Source: Psychroserpens sp041224425
GTDB taxonomy: Bacteria > Bacteroidota > Bacteroidia > Flavobacteriales > Flavobacteriaceae
Direction: 5' to 3'
DNA: 64,000 nucleotides
Assembly: GCF_041224425.1 (NCBI RefSeq)
Contig: NZ_JBGFGL010000075.1
Location: 124,001-188,000 of the forward strand
Position numbers and translations under genes: made by a program. Of this stretch, positions 15,334 to 22,914 are shown piece by piece; positions within the stretch are counted from its first letter, which is position 1, and the number at the start of each line of letters is the position of its first letter. The notes below the pieces were generated by a model. It was not told the DNA's origin and did no database searches. It was given only the letters and a program-made list of their open reading frames with translations.

Positions 15334-16205
15334 TGACATCCCTGAGTCATGACATAAAAGACAAACTAAAGCGGCTTAATGTTTTTGAGAAGATCATATT
15401 AGTCAATGTCCTCGTGTTTTTAATTGGGAAATTGCTGGGTATATTCCAAAGACTTCCAAAAAATGCTGCCCTCAATTGGTTAGAGCTACCTCGTGATGTA
15501 TTGGATTTTTTAATCATGCCGTGGACCATCATAACCTACGGCTTTACACATTACAGATTTATACATTTGTTATTCAACTGTTTGATTCTCTATTTTGTGG
15601 CCCGAAGTTTAGCGAACTTATTTCCAACGAAGCAATCCTTGAATATTTACTTTTTAGGGATTATTTCTGGCGGACTTCTTTTTTTGGCTGTTTATAATAT
15701 CTTACCTGATTCTATTACAGTTGATGGAGGTTCGTTGGTTGGTGCTTCAGCAGGTGTTAGAGCGGTTTTAATTTTTTTATGTGCCTATATGCCTAATCGG
15801 GAAGCGCGGTTTTTTATGGTCAGTATCAAATTATGGCATATTGGTGTTGCTTTGGTAGCATTTGACTTGATAGGTTTAGTTGGTATTAATCAAGGCGGCA
15901 ATGTGGCTCATATAGGTGGCTCTATCTTAGGGTATCTTTACGCTACCCAACTTCAGAAAGGAACAGATATTGGTAGTAGCTTCGGACAATTTATGGATAA
16001 GATAGCTAATCTATTCAAACCCAAGTCAACATTAAAAACGGTACATAAAAATAAGAGAGGCAGCTACGCTGGTCATAATAAAGCGGAGTTTAATGAGTTT
16101 AATAAACAAAAGAAAATCGATCTTATTTTAGATAAAATCAGTAAGAGTGGTTATGATAGCCTAACTAAGGAAGAAAAGGAATTTCTTTTTAAAGCCGGAA
16201 AATAA
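15333..16205 (+). CDS. Rhomboid intramembrane serine protease 2
   Basis: A second rhomboid, 290 residues, translationally coupled to the first through a TAATG overlap. Catalytic serine S139 sits in GASAG (137-141) and catalytic histidine H193 in AHIGGSILGY. The N-terminal cytoplasmic helix (DIKDKLKRLNVFEK) and a basic, hydrophilic C-terminal tail of about 85 residues (KNKRGSYAGHNKAEFNEF) are additions to the six-helix core. The tail could be a regulatory or interaction region. The two proteins are diverged, so this is an old duplication rather than a recent one. The EEP-family gene begins 13 bp downstream. Confidence 0.92.
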   Translation: MTSLSHDIKDKLKRLNVFEKIILVNVLVFLIGKLLGIFQRLPKNAALNWLELPRDVLDFLIMPWTIITYGFTHYRFIHLLFNCLILYFVARSLANLFPTKQSLNIYFLGIISGGLLFLAVYNILPDSITVDGGSLVGASAGVRAVLIFLCAYMPNREARFFMVSIKLWHIGVALVAFDLIGLVGINQGGNVAHIGGSILGYLYATQLQKGTDIGSSFGQFMDKIANLFKPKSTLKTVHKNKRGSYAGHNKAEFNEFNKQKKIDLILDKISKSGYDSLTKEEKEFLFKAGK

Positions 16206-16218
16206 TAGCACTATGTAA

Positions 16219-17241
16219 ATGAAAAAGCTAAAGGGATTTGACAAGTTGATTTACATCGTCAATTCATTGACGGCTTTTGCTTTGCTATTATCTTACGTCT
16301 TGCCTTATATGGCGCCAAAACAGTTTGCGCTTCTGTCGGTATTGAGTTTAGCAGTTCCTGCTTTAATCATTGTCAATATTTTGTTTTTTGTGTATTGGTT
16401 GTTGAATGTGAGAAAGCAAATGTTGTTGTCGCTCTTTGTTTTGATTATTGGTTATAACCATGTGTTTTCGCTTTATAAGTTTTCGTCTTCAAAAAACATT
16501 GATGATAGCAAGAACATTTCCGTAATGAATTACAATGTGCGATTGTTCAATGCGTTTTATTGGATTAAGGGAAAAAATGTCAAGCAAGAGATTTCAAGTT
16601 TTGTTGCTGAACAGAAACCAGATATTTTGTGTATGCAAGAATATCGACCTCATGATTCAGTGAATTTTGTAGGTTATTTCAAATATGAAAAGTTATCGGG
16701 TAAACGTGTAAAAAACGGACAGGCGATTTTTACTAAATTTCCTATAGTTAATTCTGGATCGATAGAATTTCCTGACACTTCAAACAATGCTATTTATATT
16801 GATGTGGTCAAAGGTTCTGATACGCTTCGGATTTACAATGTGCATCTCCAATCGCTGCGAATTGATCCAACGGTTGAAAAGTTAGCGAATGAGGATTCTG
16901 AAAACCTAATTAAGCGTGTTAGCAGTACGTTTAAAACACAACAGGAACAAACCGAATTGTTTTTAAAACACAAAAAGGAATGCCCTTATAAAATGATTAT
17001 TTGTGGCGATTTTAATAATACAGCGTATTCCTACGTTTATAAGGAAATAAAAGGAAATCTTACCGATGCTTTTAAATCTGCAGGAAACGGATTTGGAAGA
17101 ACATTCGATTTTAAATTTTTTCCAATACGTATTGATTTTATCCTAGTCGATGAATCGTTTAAGATCAATCACTTTAAAACGTTTGATACTAAACTGTCTG
17201 ACCATTACCCAATAATGGCAAAGTTTAAATTGGGAAAGTAA
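16219..17241 (+). CDS. Endonuclease/exonuclease/phosphatase-family membrane protein
   Basis: The first about 95 residues hold three hydrophobic segments (YIVNSLTAFALLLSYVL and two more). They anchor a catalytic EEP domain (about 100-340) with the DNase I-like order SVMNYNVRLFN, ILCMQEYRP, ICGDFNNT, RIDFILVDE and a final LSDHYPIMAKF. The asparagine, glutamate, aspartate/asparagine and terminal SDH motifs are intact, so it should be an active phosphodiesterase or phosphatase. The substrate (nucleic acid, inositol or lipid phosphate) is not visible. Topology puts the domain on one face of the inner membrane, probably periplasmic. It converges with the DUF6122 gene with a 2-bp gap. Confidence 0.88.
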   Translation: MKKLKGFDKLIYIVNSLTAFALLLSYVLPYMAPKQFALLSVLSLAVPALIIVNILFFVYWLLNVRKQMLLSLFVLIIGYNHVFSLYKFSSSKNIDDSKNISVMNYNVRLFNAFYWIKGKNVKQEISSFVAEQKPDILCMQEYRPHDSVNFVGYFKYEKLSGKRVKNGQAIFTKFPIVNSGSIEFPDTSNNAIYIDVVKGSDTLRIYNVHLQSLRIDPTVEKLANEDSENLIKRVSSTFKTQQEQTELFLKHKKECPYKMIICGDFNNTAYSYVYKEIKGNLTDAFKSAGNGFGRTFDFKFFPIRIDFILVDESFKINHFKTFDTKLSDHYPIMAKFKLGK

Positions 17242-17243
17242 AT

Positions 17244-17552
17244 TTACATCAGTAAACAGTCAACCGAATCGGCTAAAATATGTATCAAGCAACCTAAACC
17301 AATCAATCTGGTTTTCTTAATTAGTGTCAATACAACATAGCCAGCAATGGCATAATAGCTGTGAAGTGGATGGAAATTAATACTACATCTGTTGGGTTCA
17401 AAAATTGGAGTAGCCAAAAGATGGTCTAAATCTATTATCATAGTACTTATCATGATAATAAAGGCTATTTTCCATTGAGATTTAAAGACCAAAAGCGCTA
17501 TAGCCAATGGAACAATAAAATGGATGCCATAATGGAGTATTGGTTGCAACAT
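17244..17552 (-). CDS. DUF6122-type small membrane protein
   Basis: A 102-residue hydrophobic protein with three or four membrane segments. It carries several potential metal ligands at membrane borders: HYGIHF near the start, DLDHLLATPIFEPNRC in the middle, FHPLHSYYA, and a late IHILADSVDCLLM. This layout matches the small flavobacterial membrane-protein family DUF6122, distantly reminiscent of membrane metal-dependent hydrolases (a DxDH motif followed by HxxxH). Enzymatic activity is unproven. Its ATG shares one base with the end of the upstream WbqC gene, so the two are translationally coupled. Confidence 0.75.
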   Translation of the reverse strand: MLQPILHYGIHFIVPLAIALLVFKSQWKIAFIIMISTMIIDLDHLLATPIFEPNRCSINFHPLHSYYAIAGYVVLTLIKKTRLIGLGCLIHILADSVDCLLM

Positions 17553-18172
17553 TATATGTGTAATGTCTGGGATTCCAAATAAGTTAATGAATTCGGACCT
17601 TCATTGAACAATAAGTCCAAAATACTCAGATTTTGTAAAAAGCCATGTTTGTCATCAAACACTTGATCATAAGTTGTAAAATCCTGATGGATTTCCTTTC
17701 TGCAATTCACTAAAGTTCGAGCATCCATAACCTTTTCTGGCGATTTTTCAAAAGTTTCGGTTTTTAGATATTCAAGAGGGTGTTGCAGGCATTCAAATAC
17801 AAATTCAAGAGATTTAAAATTGAAATCCATGAGGTTATTGGCTTCAGCCTCAAACAAAGGCTTGAGATCGTCAATATAATATTCAAAAAAAGGAGAGGCG
17901 CTATAGGCCGATTCCAGTGATTTTAAATGCTGATCTTGCCAATTATCAATATTCGAAATTTCGACCTCTTTATACAGTTGTCGGTTTTTTTGGGAGTAGT
18001 GAACAGGAGTATTCAGATTTAAACGTCCATTGGCACCATAGATTGTAGCTCTATTTCTATAGGTTTGCTTTTGGTAGTTGTCACAAACCTCAAACACCAA
18101 CTCTTTCGCCTTAACCATAGCCACAACATGTGCAATACTTGGAAAGTATGTTGGGTGCATTAAGATTGTCAT
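17552..18172 (-). CDS. WbqC-like family protein
   Basis: A 206-residue cytoplasmic protein of the WbqC-like family. The characteristic start MTILMHPTYFPSIAHV corresponds to the xxxxPxYFPxxxx opening seen in O-antigen-linked WbqC proteins. YRNRATIYGANGRLNLNTPVHY and DQHLKSLESAYSASPFFEYYIDDL are further family segments. WbqC genes elsewhere neighbour aminosugar and O-antigen pathways, but in flavobacteria they usually lie beside lepB, as here, 20 bp downstream of it. The biochemical role is unknown. The family call is from these segments alone. Confidence 0.82.
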   Translation of the reverse strand: MTILMHPTYFPSIAHVVAMVKAKELVFEVCDNYQKQTYRNRATIYGANGRLNLNTPVHYSQKNRQLYKEVEISNIDNWQDQHLKSLESAYSASPFFEYYIDDLKPLFEAEANNLMDFNFKSLEFVFECLQHPLEYLKTETFEKSPEKVMDARTLVNCRKEIHQDFTTYDQVFDDKHGFLQNLSILDLLFNEGPNSLTYLESQTLHI

Positions 18173-18192
18173 GGCTAATATCTGAAAAGGAT

Positions 18193-19776
18193 TTAACTGT
18201 TAACTTTCTTTTTCTTTCGCCACTTGTTAAAACCTATACCAGCAACTAGTACAACTAAAAATGGAATGAGATAAGAAACCGGTTTGCCTGAACCTCCAAC
18301 CGTTGTAAACCAACGTTCCCAACGCGGATTTTTAAGTCCGTCCCAACTCATCCAAATAAATACAGGTTTTCCAACTACATGGTTAAATGGTACAAATCCC
18401 CAAGCTCTAGCATCTACAGAGTTATCTCTGTTGTCTCCCATCATCCAATAATAATTTTGTTTGAACGTGTAAGAGTTGGAAGGCGTACCGTTGATTAGGA
18501 TTTGATTCCCTTTAACTTGTAGCGTATTACCTTCATATTCGGTTATGACTCTTTTATAAAGTGGAAGCACTTCAAGATTTAAAGCCACCGATTTACCTTC
18601 TTCTGGAATATATATAGGTCCGAAATTATCATAACTCCAGTTGTATTCAGGAGCTCTTGGGAACAACATATTGCTATCAACACCTTTTGGAGTGGTGCGT
18701 CTTGTAATTTTAGCAAAATACGGATTGTTCTTGGCTTTGTTGATGGCTTCCTCTGTCGCTTGAACTACGATTGAGTTTGGTCCGCCGGAATAAGGATTGT
18801 CGGTAATATCGTAACGCTTAAGTGCGCTCATGATTTGTTCTCCTGTAAAATTTCCTTGGAGTTCAATGTCGTAAGCAAATTGCAATTTAGCGCGATCTGG
18901 TAATTGGTTTTTCTCACCATTGATATATACATATCCATCGATGATTTCCAACGAATCACCAGGAATTCCAACACAGCGTTTTACCAAGTTGGTTTTCTTG
19001 TCAATAGGTTTGTAATAATTTCTATCTGGATTGAAATCGTTCATGTCCAGTAAGGTGTCTGCTGGCTGATTGAAAACAACGATGTCGTTTCGTTCGATAT
19101 CTTCAAAACCAGGAAGCCTCATATAAGGCAACTGGAGTTTGTTTTTCCATGAGCTAGAACGTTTTTCAAAACGATCATCAAAGAGATAGGATTTTTTGTT
19201 CAGTACAGGAATCGTATCATGAACCATCGGCATTGCTACAGTGGTCATTGGTACTCGAGCTCCATAGTGAAACTTACTGACAAAAAGAAAATCACCAACT
19301 AGTAATGACTTTTCTAGAGAAGAACTTGGTATTGTAAACGGTTGAATGAAATAGGTGTGTACAATGGTTGCAGCAACTATAGCAAAAAGAATGGAACTCG
19401 TCCAATCACCTGAACTGGATTTAGGATGCAAATCTCTATTTTCAACATAGGTAACATCTGCAACATAGTTGAGGTAAAAATTATAAAAGCCTAAGGTCAC
19501 AATTGCCAAAATGGTGTCTTGATAAGTGTTTTTTCCAAAACTCCTGGCAGTTTCAACCCAGACCACTGGGAACATGATGAGATTCACAATAGGAACAAAC
19601 AATAATATGGTCCACCACCAAGGTCTGTTAATGATTTTCATCAAGATTACAGCATTGTAAAAAGGGATAAAAGCTTCCCAGGCTTGACGACCAGCTTTAA
19701 GATAAAGTTTCCAGGTTCCTAATCCGTGAATAATTTGGATGGCAAGGATAAAAATCAACCATTCTGTTATTGTCAT
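18193..19776 (-). CDS. lepB: Signal peptidase I
   Basis: Signal peptidase I releases exported proteins from their signal peptides. The catalytic serine is S153 in IPSSSLEKSLLVGDFL and the general-base lysine K266 in NLVKRCVGIPGD. The C-terminal MMGDNRDNSVDARAWG is also conserved. At 527 residues it is far longer than E. coli LepB. The extra length is an N-terminal membrane region with about three helices (1-115) and a large insertion (about 290-430) between the catalytic lysine region and the MMGDNRDNS motif. A further membrane helix ends the protein. This enlarged form is usual in flavobacteria. It follows dapB by 60 bp on the same strand. Confidence 0.94.
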   Translation of the reverse strand: MTITEWLIFILAIQIIHGLGTWKLYLKAGRQAWEAFIPFYNAVILMKIINRPWWWTILLFVPIVNLIMFPVVWVETARSFGKNTYQDTILAIVTLGFYNFYLNYVADVTYVENRDLHPKSSSGDWTSSILFAIVAATIVHTYFIQPFTIPSSSLEKSLLVGDFLFVSKFHYGARVPMTTVAMPMVHDTIPVLNKKSYLFDDRFEKRSSSWKNKLQLPYMRLPGFEDIERNDIVVFNQPADTLLDMNDFNPDRNYYKPIDKKTNLVKRCVGIPGDSLEIIDGYVYINGEKNQLPDRAKLQFAYDIELQGNFTGEQIMSALKRYDITDNPYSGGPNSIVVQATEEAINKAKNNPYFAKITRRTTPKGVDSNMLFPRAPEYNWSYDNFGPIYIPEEGKSVALNLEVLPLYKRVITEYEGNTLQVKGNQILINGTPSNSYTFKQNYYWMMGDNRDNSVDARAWGFVPFNHVVGKPVFIWMSWDGLKNPRWERWFTTVGGSGKPVSYLIPFLVVLVAGIGFNKWRKKKKVNS

Positions 19777-19836
19777 ACTATTTGTTTTGAGTTGTTGGTT
19801 GTCATAAAAATTAAAACGTTACGCATGCCAAATAGA

Positions 19837-20538
19837 TTAACCAATGTTTAACACATCCTTCATGGTAAAAACACCTTTTTTATTGTGAATCCATTCAGCA
19901 GCAATTACAGCACCAAGCGCAAAACCTTGTCTGCTATGTGCGGTATGTTTAATTGAAATACTATCAATTTCAGAATCGTAATTAATGACATGTGTACCAT
20001 GCACGTCTTCAATTCGTTTGGCTAAAATACCAATCTCATTTGGTTTTGGCTCATCCATAGACCAATTTTTATAATTGGTTTGTTCAATGATGTCTTTAGC
20101 TAAAGATATGGCAGTTCCACTAGGTGCATCTAGTTTTTGGGTATGATGGATTTCTTCAATGGAAGTTTTGTATTGCGGAAAGTCTTTCATCAGTTTTGCC
20201 AATACCTTGTTTACTTCAAAAAAAATATTAACACCTAAACTGAAGTTTGAAGCATATAGGAATGTCCCGTTTTTTTGTTTGCAAAGTTCGACAATGTCAT
20301 CGTATCTATGTAGCCAACCTGTCGTTCCGGAAATGATAGGTGTTTCCTGTTGAATGGCTAATGAAATGTTCCCATAAGCCGAATCGGGAACACTAAAGTC
20401 AATGGCAACATCAATGTTTTCCAATGAATCGGTTTTTGTGTCTTTAGATAGTTTCAAACCTATGGTATGACCTCTTTGAATGGCAATGCTTTCGATTGCC
20501 TTGCCCATTTTTCCATATCCAAATAATGCAATGTTCAT
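19837..20538 (-). CDS. dapB: 4-hydroxy-tetrahydrodipicolinate reductase
   Basis: DapB reduces the dihydrodipicolinate precursor with NAD(P)H in the diaminopimelate/lysine pathway, which also feeds peptidoglycan. The Rossmann motif FGYGKMGKAIE is at the N-terminus. ISGTTGW and NFSLGVNIFFEV, the catalytic IEEIHHTQKLDAPSGTA and a C-terminal HTAHSRQGFALGAVIAAEW follow. At 233 residues it is slightly shorter than E. coli DapB but typical for the phylum. It lies 3 bp after the DUF5683 gene and upstream of lepB. Confidence 0.95.
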   Translation of the reverse strand: MNIALFGYGKMGKAIESIAIQRGHTIGLKLSKDTKTDSLENIDVAIDFSVPDSAYGNISLAIQQETPIISGTTGWLHRYDDIVELCKQKNGTFLYASNFSLGVNIFFEVNKVLAKLMKDFPQYKTSIEEIHHTQKLDAPSGTAISLAKDIIEQTNYKNWSMDEPKPNEIGILAKRIEDVHGTHVINYDSEIDSISIKHTAHSRQGFALGAVIAAEWIHNKKGVFTMKDVLNIG

Positions 20539-20541
20539 GAT

Positions 20542-21129
20542 TTAGAATTTAAAATTGAGCGTGAGGCCTAAATCAGAACTATTCTCCATTTCATTGTATT
20601 GAAAATGAGGTCTAAGGGCTAAATTTTCATCTACATTATATTGTAATAAATGGGCGTCAACATTAGCATCAATAATATTGAGGGCATAGATTCCAACGGT
20701 AATTAATAGCGATAATTCCTTACGTCGCTTTAAGATTTTTTGGGCATTTATGAGTCCGTCAAGACTGACTCCTTGAAATTCATCATCATTAAAACCTGCT
20801 AGACGTCGTTTATAAGCATCACGATACCTATTGTACTGCTTGTTGTTAAAATCGTAAATTAAAATGCCTCCTGCAATGGCTCCAACCACTATTGGGACCT
20901 TCCAATATTTTTTATTGTAAGCTTGGCCTAAACCTGGCAAAACGGCAGAGTAGAAGGCCGCTTTTGATGGTGCCAGTATGTTGATGGGTTTGCTTTGTAC
21001 AGAATCAACAACAACCATAAGATCTGTATCAACCTTGAGGCTGTCGTTTTCCTTTTTGTTTTGTGAAAAACCATAGCCCCAAAATAAGAGGCAAACAAGA
21101 CCAACGATATAAAAATGCTTATTTGGCAC
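20542..21129 (-). CDS. DUF5683 membrane-associated protein
   Basis: A 195-residue exported protein with a signal peptide (HFYIVGLVCLLFWGYGFSQ) and the DUF5683 core AAFYSAVLPGLGQAYNKKYWK, VVGAIAGGILIYDFNN, YRDAYKRRL and a later YALNIIDANVDAHLLQY. DUF5683 proteins are widespread in Bacteroidota, often next to parB as here, and are presumed envelope proteins; their function is unknown. It overlaps the end of parB by 11 bp, and dapB follows after 3 bp. The overlap indicates translational coupling with the chromosome-partition genes. Confidence 0.85.
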   Translation of the reverse strand: MPNKHFYIVGLVCLLFWGYGFSQNKKENDSLKVDTDLMVVVDSVQSKPINILAPSKAAFYSAVLPGLGQAYNKKYWKVPIVVGAIAGGILIYDFNNKQYNRYRDAYKRRLAGFNDDEFQGVSLDGLINAQKILKRRKELSLLITVGIYALNIIDANVDAHLLQYNVDENLALRPHFQYNEMENSSDLGLTLNFKF

Positions 21130-22021
21130 TTTGAACTAATTTTTTGATACGGTTAAAATCTTCTTCCGAATGAAAAGGGATTGTGATTTGACCTTTTCCG
21201 TTTTTAGAAACCTTAACGCTAATTTTATGTCCAAAGTATTCCGAAAATTCTTTAACCCCTTTTTTGATGTATTTTGGAAGTTCTGTGTTTTTTGAAGAAT
21301 GACTGGTTTTGGTCGGATTTTGGTATTGTTTAACCAATTGTTCAGTAGCTCTTACAGATAGTTTGTCAGTAATGATTTTCTCATAAATATCGAGTTGCTC
21401 ACCCTGATTTTCAATATTGATAATCGCGCGACCATGACCCATTGAAATGAATCCATCACGCATACCTGTTTGAATAATTGGGTCAAGTTTCAGTAATCGC
21501 AAGTAATTGGCAATAGTAGAACGTTTTTTTCCAACACGTTCACTCATTTGTTCTTGGGTCAAATTGATTTCATCAATGAGACGTTGGTAGGAAAGCGCTA
21601 TTTCAATTGGATCAAGATCTTGACGTTGGATGTTTTCAACAAGAGCCATTTCAAGCGATTCTTGGTCATTGGCAATTCTAATATATGCTGGAATTGTTGT
21701 TAAGCCAATGAGTTTTGAAGCTCTAAAGCGACGCTCACCAGATACGAGTTGGAATTTATTAAACTCCAGTTTTCTAACAGTAATAGGCTGAATAACACCA
21801 AGCTCTTTAATGGAAGAGGCGAGTTCTCTAAGTGTTTCTTCATTAAAATTGGTTCGAGGTTGAAACGGGTTTATTTCAATACTCTCTATGTCAAGCTCAA
21901 CGATATTTCCTATGATGGTATCTGCATTTTTGTCTTTTGCAGAATTGATATCGTTATCAGGATCTTTTAGAAGTGCTGAAAGACCTCTACCTAGAGCTTG
22001 TTTTTTTGTTGCCTTCGCCAT
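21119..22021 (-). CDS. parB: Chromosome-partitioning protein ParB
   Basis: ParB is the centromere-binding CTP-switch protein that spreads around parS and directs origin segregation. The 300-residue product has the N-terminal GRGLSALL motif, the ParB/Srx box INPFQPRTNFNEETLRELA and LGVIQPITVRK, the CTP-site SGERRFRASK, and a helix-turn-helix (about 145-195). The C-terminal dimerisation region is basic. It overlaps parA by one base (ATG/TAA) and is followed by the DUF5683 gene with an 11-bp overlap. No clear parS palindrome was found in the window. Confidence 0.95.
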   Translation of the reverse strand: MAKATKKQALGRGLSALLKDPDNDINSAKDKNADTIIGNIVELDIESIEINPFQPRTNFNEETLRELASSIKELGVIQPITVRKLEFNKFQLVSGERRFRASKLIGLTTIPAYIRIANDQESLEMALVENIQRQDLDPIEIALSYQRLIDEINLTQEQMSERVGKKRSTIANYLRLLKLDPIIQTGMRDGFISMGHGRAIINIENQGEQLDIYEKIITDKLSVRATEQLVKQYQNPTKTSHSSKNTELPKYIKKGVKEFSEYFGHKISVKVSKNGKGQITIPFHSEEDFNRIKKLVQSAK

Positions 22022-22785
22022 TATGCATTCTTGTTAATGATTTCCTTAGCCAAACTTAAGTAATTTGAAGCACCTTTGCTACTCACATCATATTTAATAA
22101 TGCTTTCTCCATAACTTGGAGCTTCACCTAATCTTACATTTCTCTGAATGATGGTTTCGAATACCATATCACTGAAATGCTTTTGAACTTCTTCAACAAC
22201 CTGATTTGATAAGCGAAGACGTTGATCGTACATAGTCAATAACATGCCTTCAATATCCAAATTGTTATTATGAATTTTTTGAACGCTTTTCACGGTGTTC
22301 AATAACTTTCCAAGGCCTTCCAATGCAAAATACTCACATTGGATAGGAATGATCACCGAATCAGATGCTGTTAAAGCATTTAATGTTAACAATCCTAGAG
22401 AAGGTGCGCAATCGATCAAAATATAGTCGTAAGCGGTTTTAAGATGCTCGATAGCAGTTTTAAGCATGTACTCACGCTCATCTTTATCAACAAGTTCAAT
22501 CTCAATAGCGACAAGGTCGATATGGGCTGGAATGATATCAACATTTGGAGAGTTGGTTTCAACAATACAGTTTTCTGCCGTAGTAGTATGCTCTAATAGT
22601 TGGTAGGTTCCAGTTTCTACATTTTCAACATCAATACCTAATCCTGAAGTCGCATTGGCTTGTGGATCCGCATCAATAAGCAAGACCTTTTTTTCAAGAA
22701 CACCTAAGGATGCTGCTAGGTTTACAGAGGTTGTTGTCTTGCCAACACCACCTTTTTGATTGGCAATTGCAATGATTTTACCCAT
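22021..22785 (-). CDS. parA: Chromosome-partitioning ATPase ParA/Soj
   Basis: ParA is the deviant-Walker ATPase driving origin segregation with ParB. The P-loop IANQKGGVGKTTTSVNLAAS at about 6-25 has the signature lysine, followed by LLIDADPQANATSGLG and ILIDCAPSLGLLTLNAL. Full length at 254 residues. It heads the run parA-parB-DUF5683-dapB-lepB, with very short or overlapping junctions among the first four. A possible -7 box lies 26 bp upstream of the ATG. Linkage of chromosomal parAB with lysine synthesis and signal peptidase is common in flavobacteria. Confidence 0.96.
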   Translation of the reverse strand: MGKIIAIANQKGGVGKTTTSVNLAASLGVLEKKVLLIDADPQANATSGLGIDVENVETGTYQLLEHTTTAENCIVETNSPNVDIIPAHIDLVAIEIELVDKDEREYMLKTAIEHLKTAYDYILIDCAPSLGLLTLNALTASDSVIIPIQCEYFALEGLGKLLNTVKSVQKIHNNNLDIEGMLLTMYDQRLRLSNQVVEEVQKHFSDMVFETIIQRNVRLGEAPSYGESIIKYDVSSKGASNYLSLAKEIINKNA

Positions 22786-22810
22786 TAACTGATTTGGTTT
22801 TATTGAGGTG

Positions 22811-22818
22811 TAAAAATA
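22811..22818 (-). promoter_or_regulatory. Possible -7 box of parA
   Basis: The minus strand reads TATTTTTA, matching TAnnTTTG except for the last base. Confidence 0.35.
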
Positions 22819-22914
22819 CGATTATTTATGTGTTTTAAAAGTGGAAGTTGTTAACAGGTTTTCACTTTAACACGAGTTTAAAACAGCAAAAAAATCTATT
22901 GGTTTGATATGATG

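Noticed and set aside
22820..22880. Possible parS centromere next to parA (GTTAAC/CACGAG patterns)
   Set aside because: No full 16-bp TGTTNCACGTGAAACA-like palindrome is present; only partial halves are seen.
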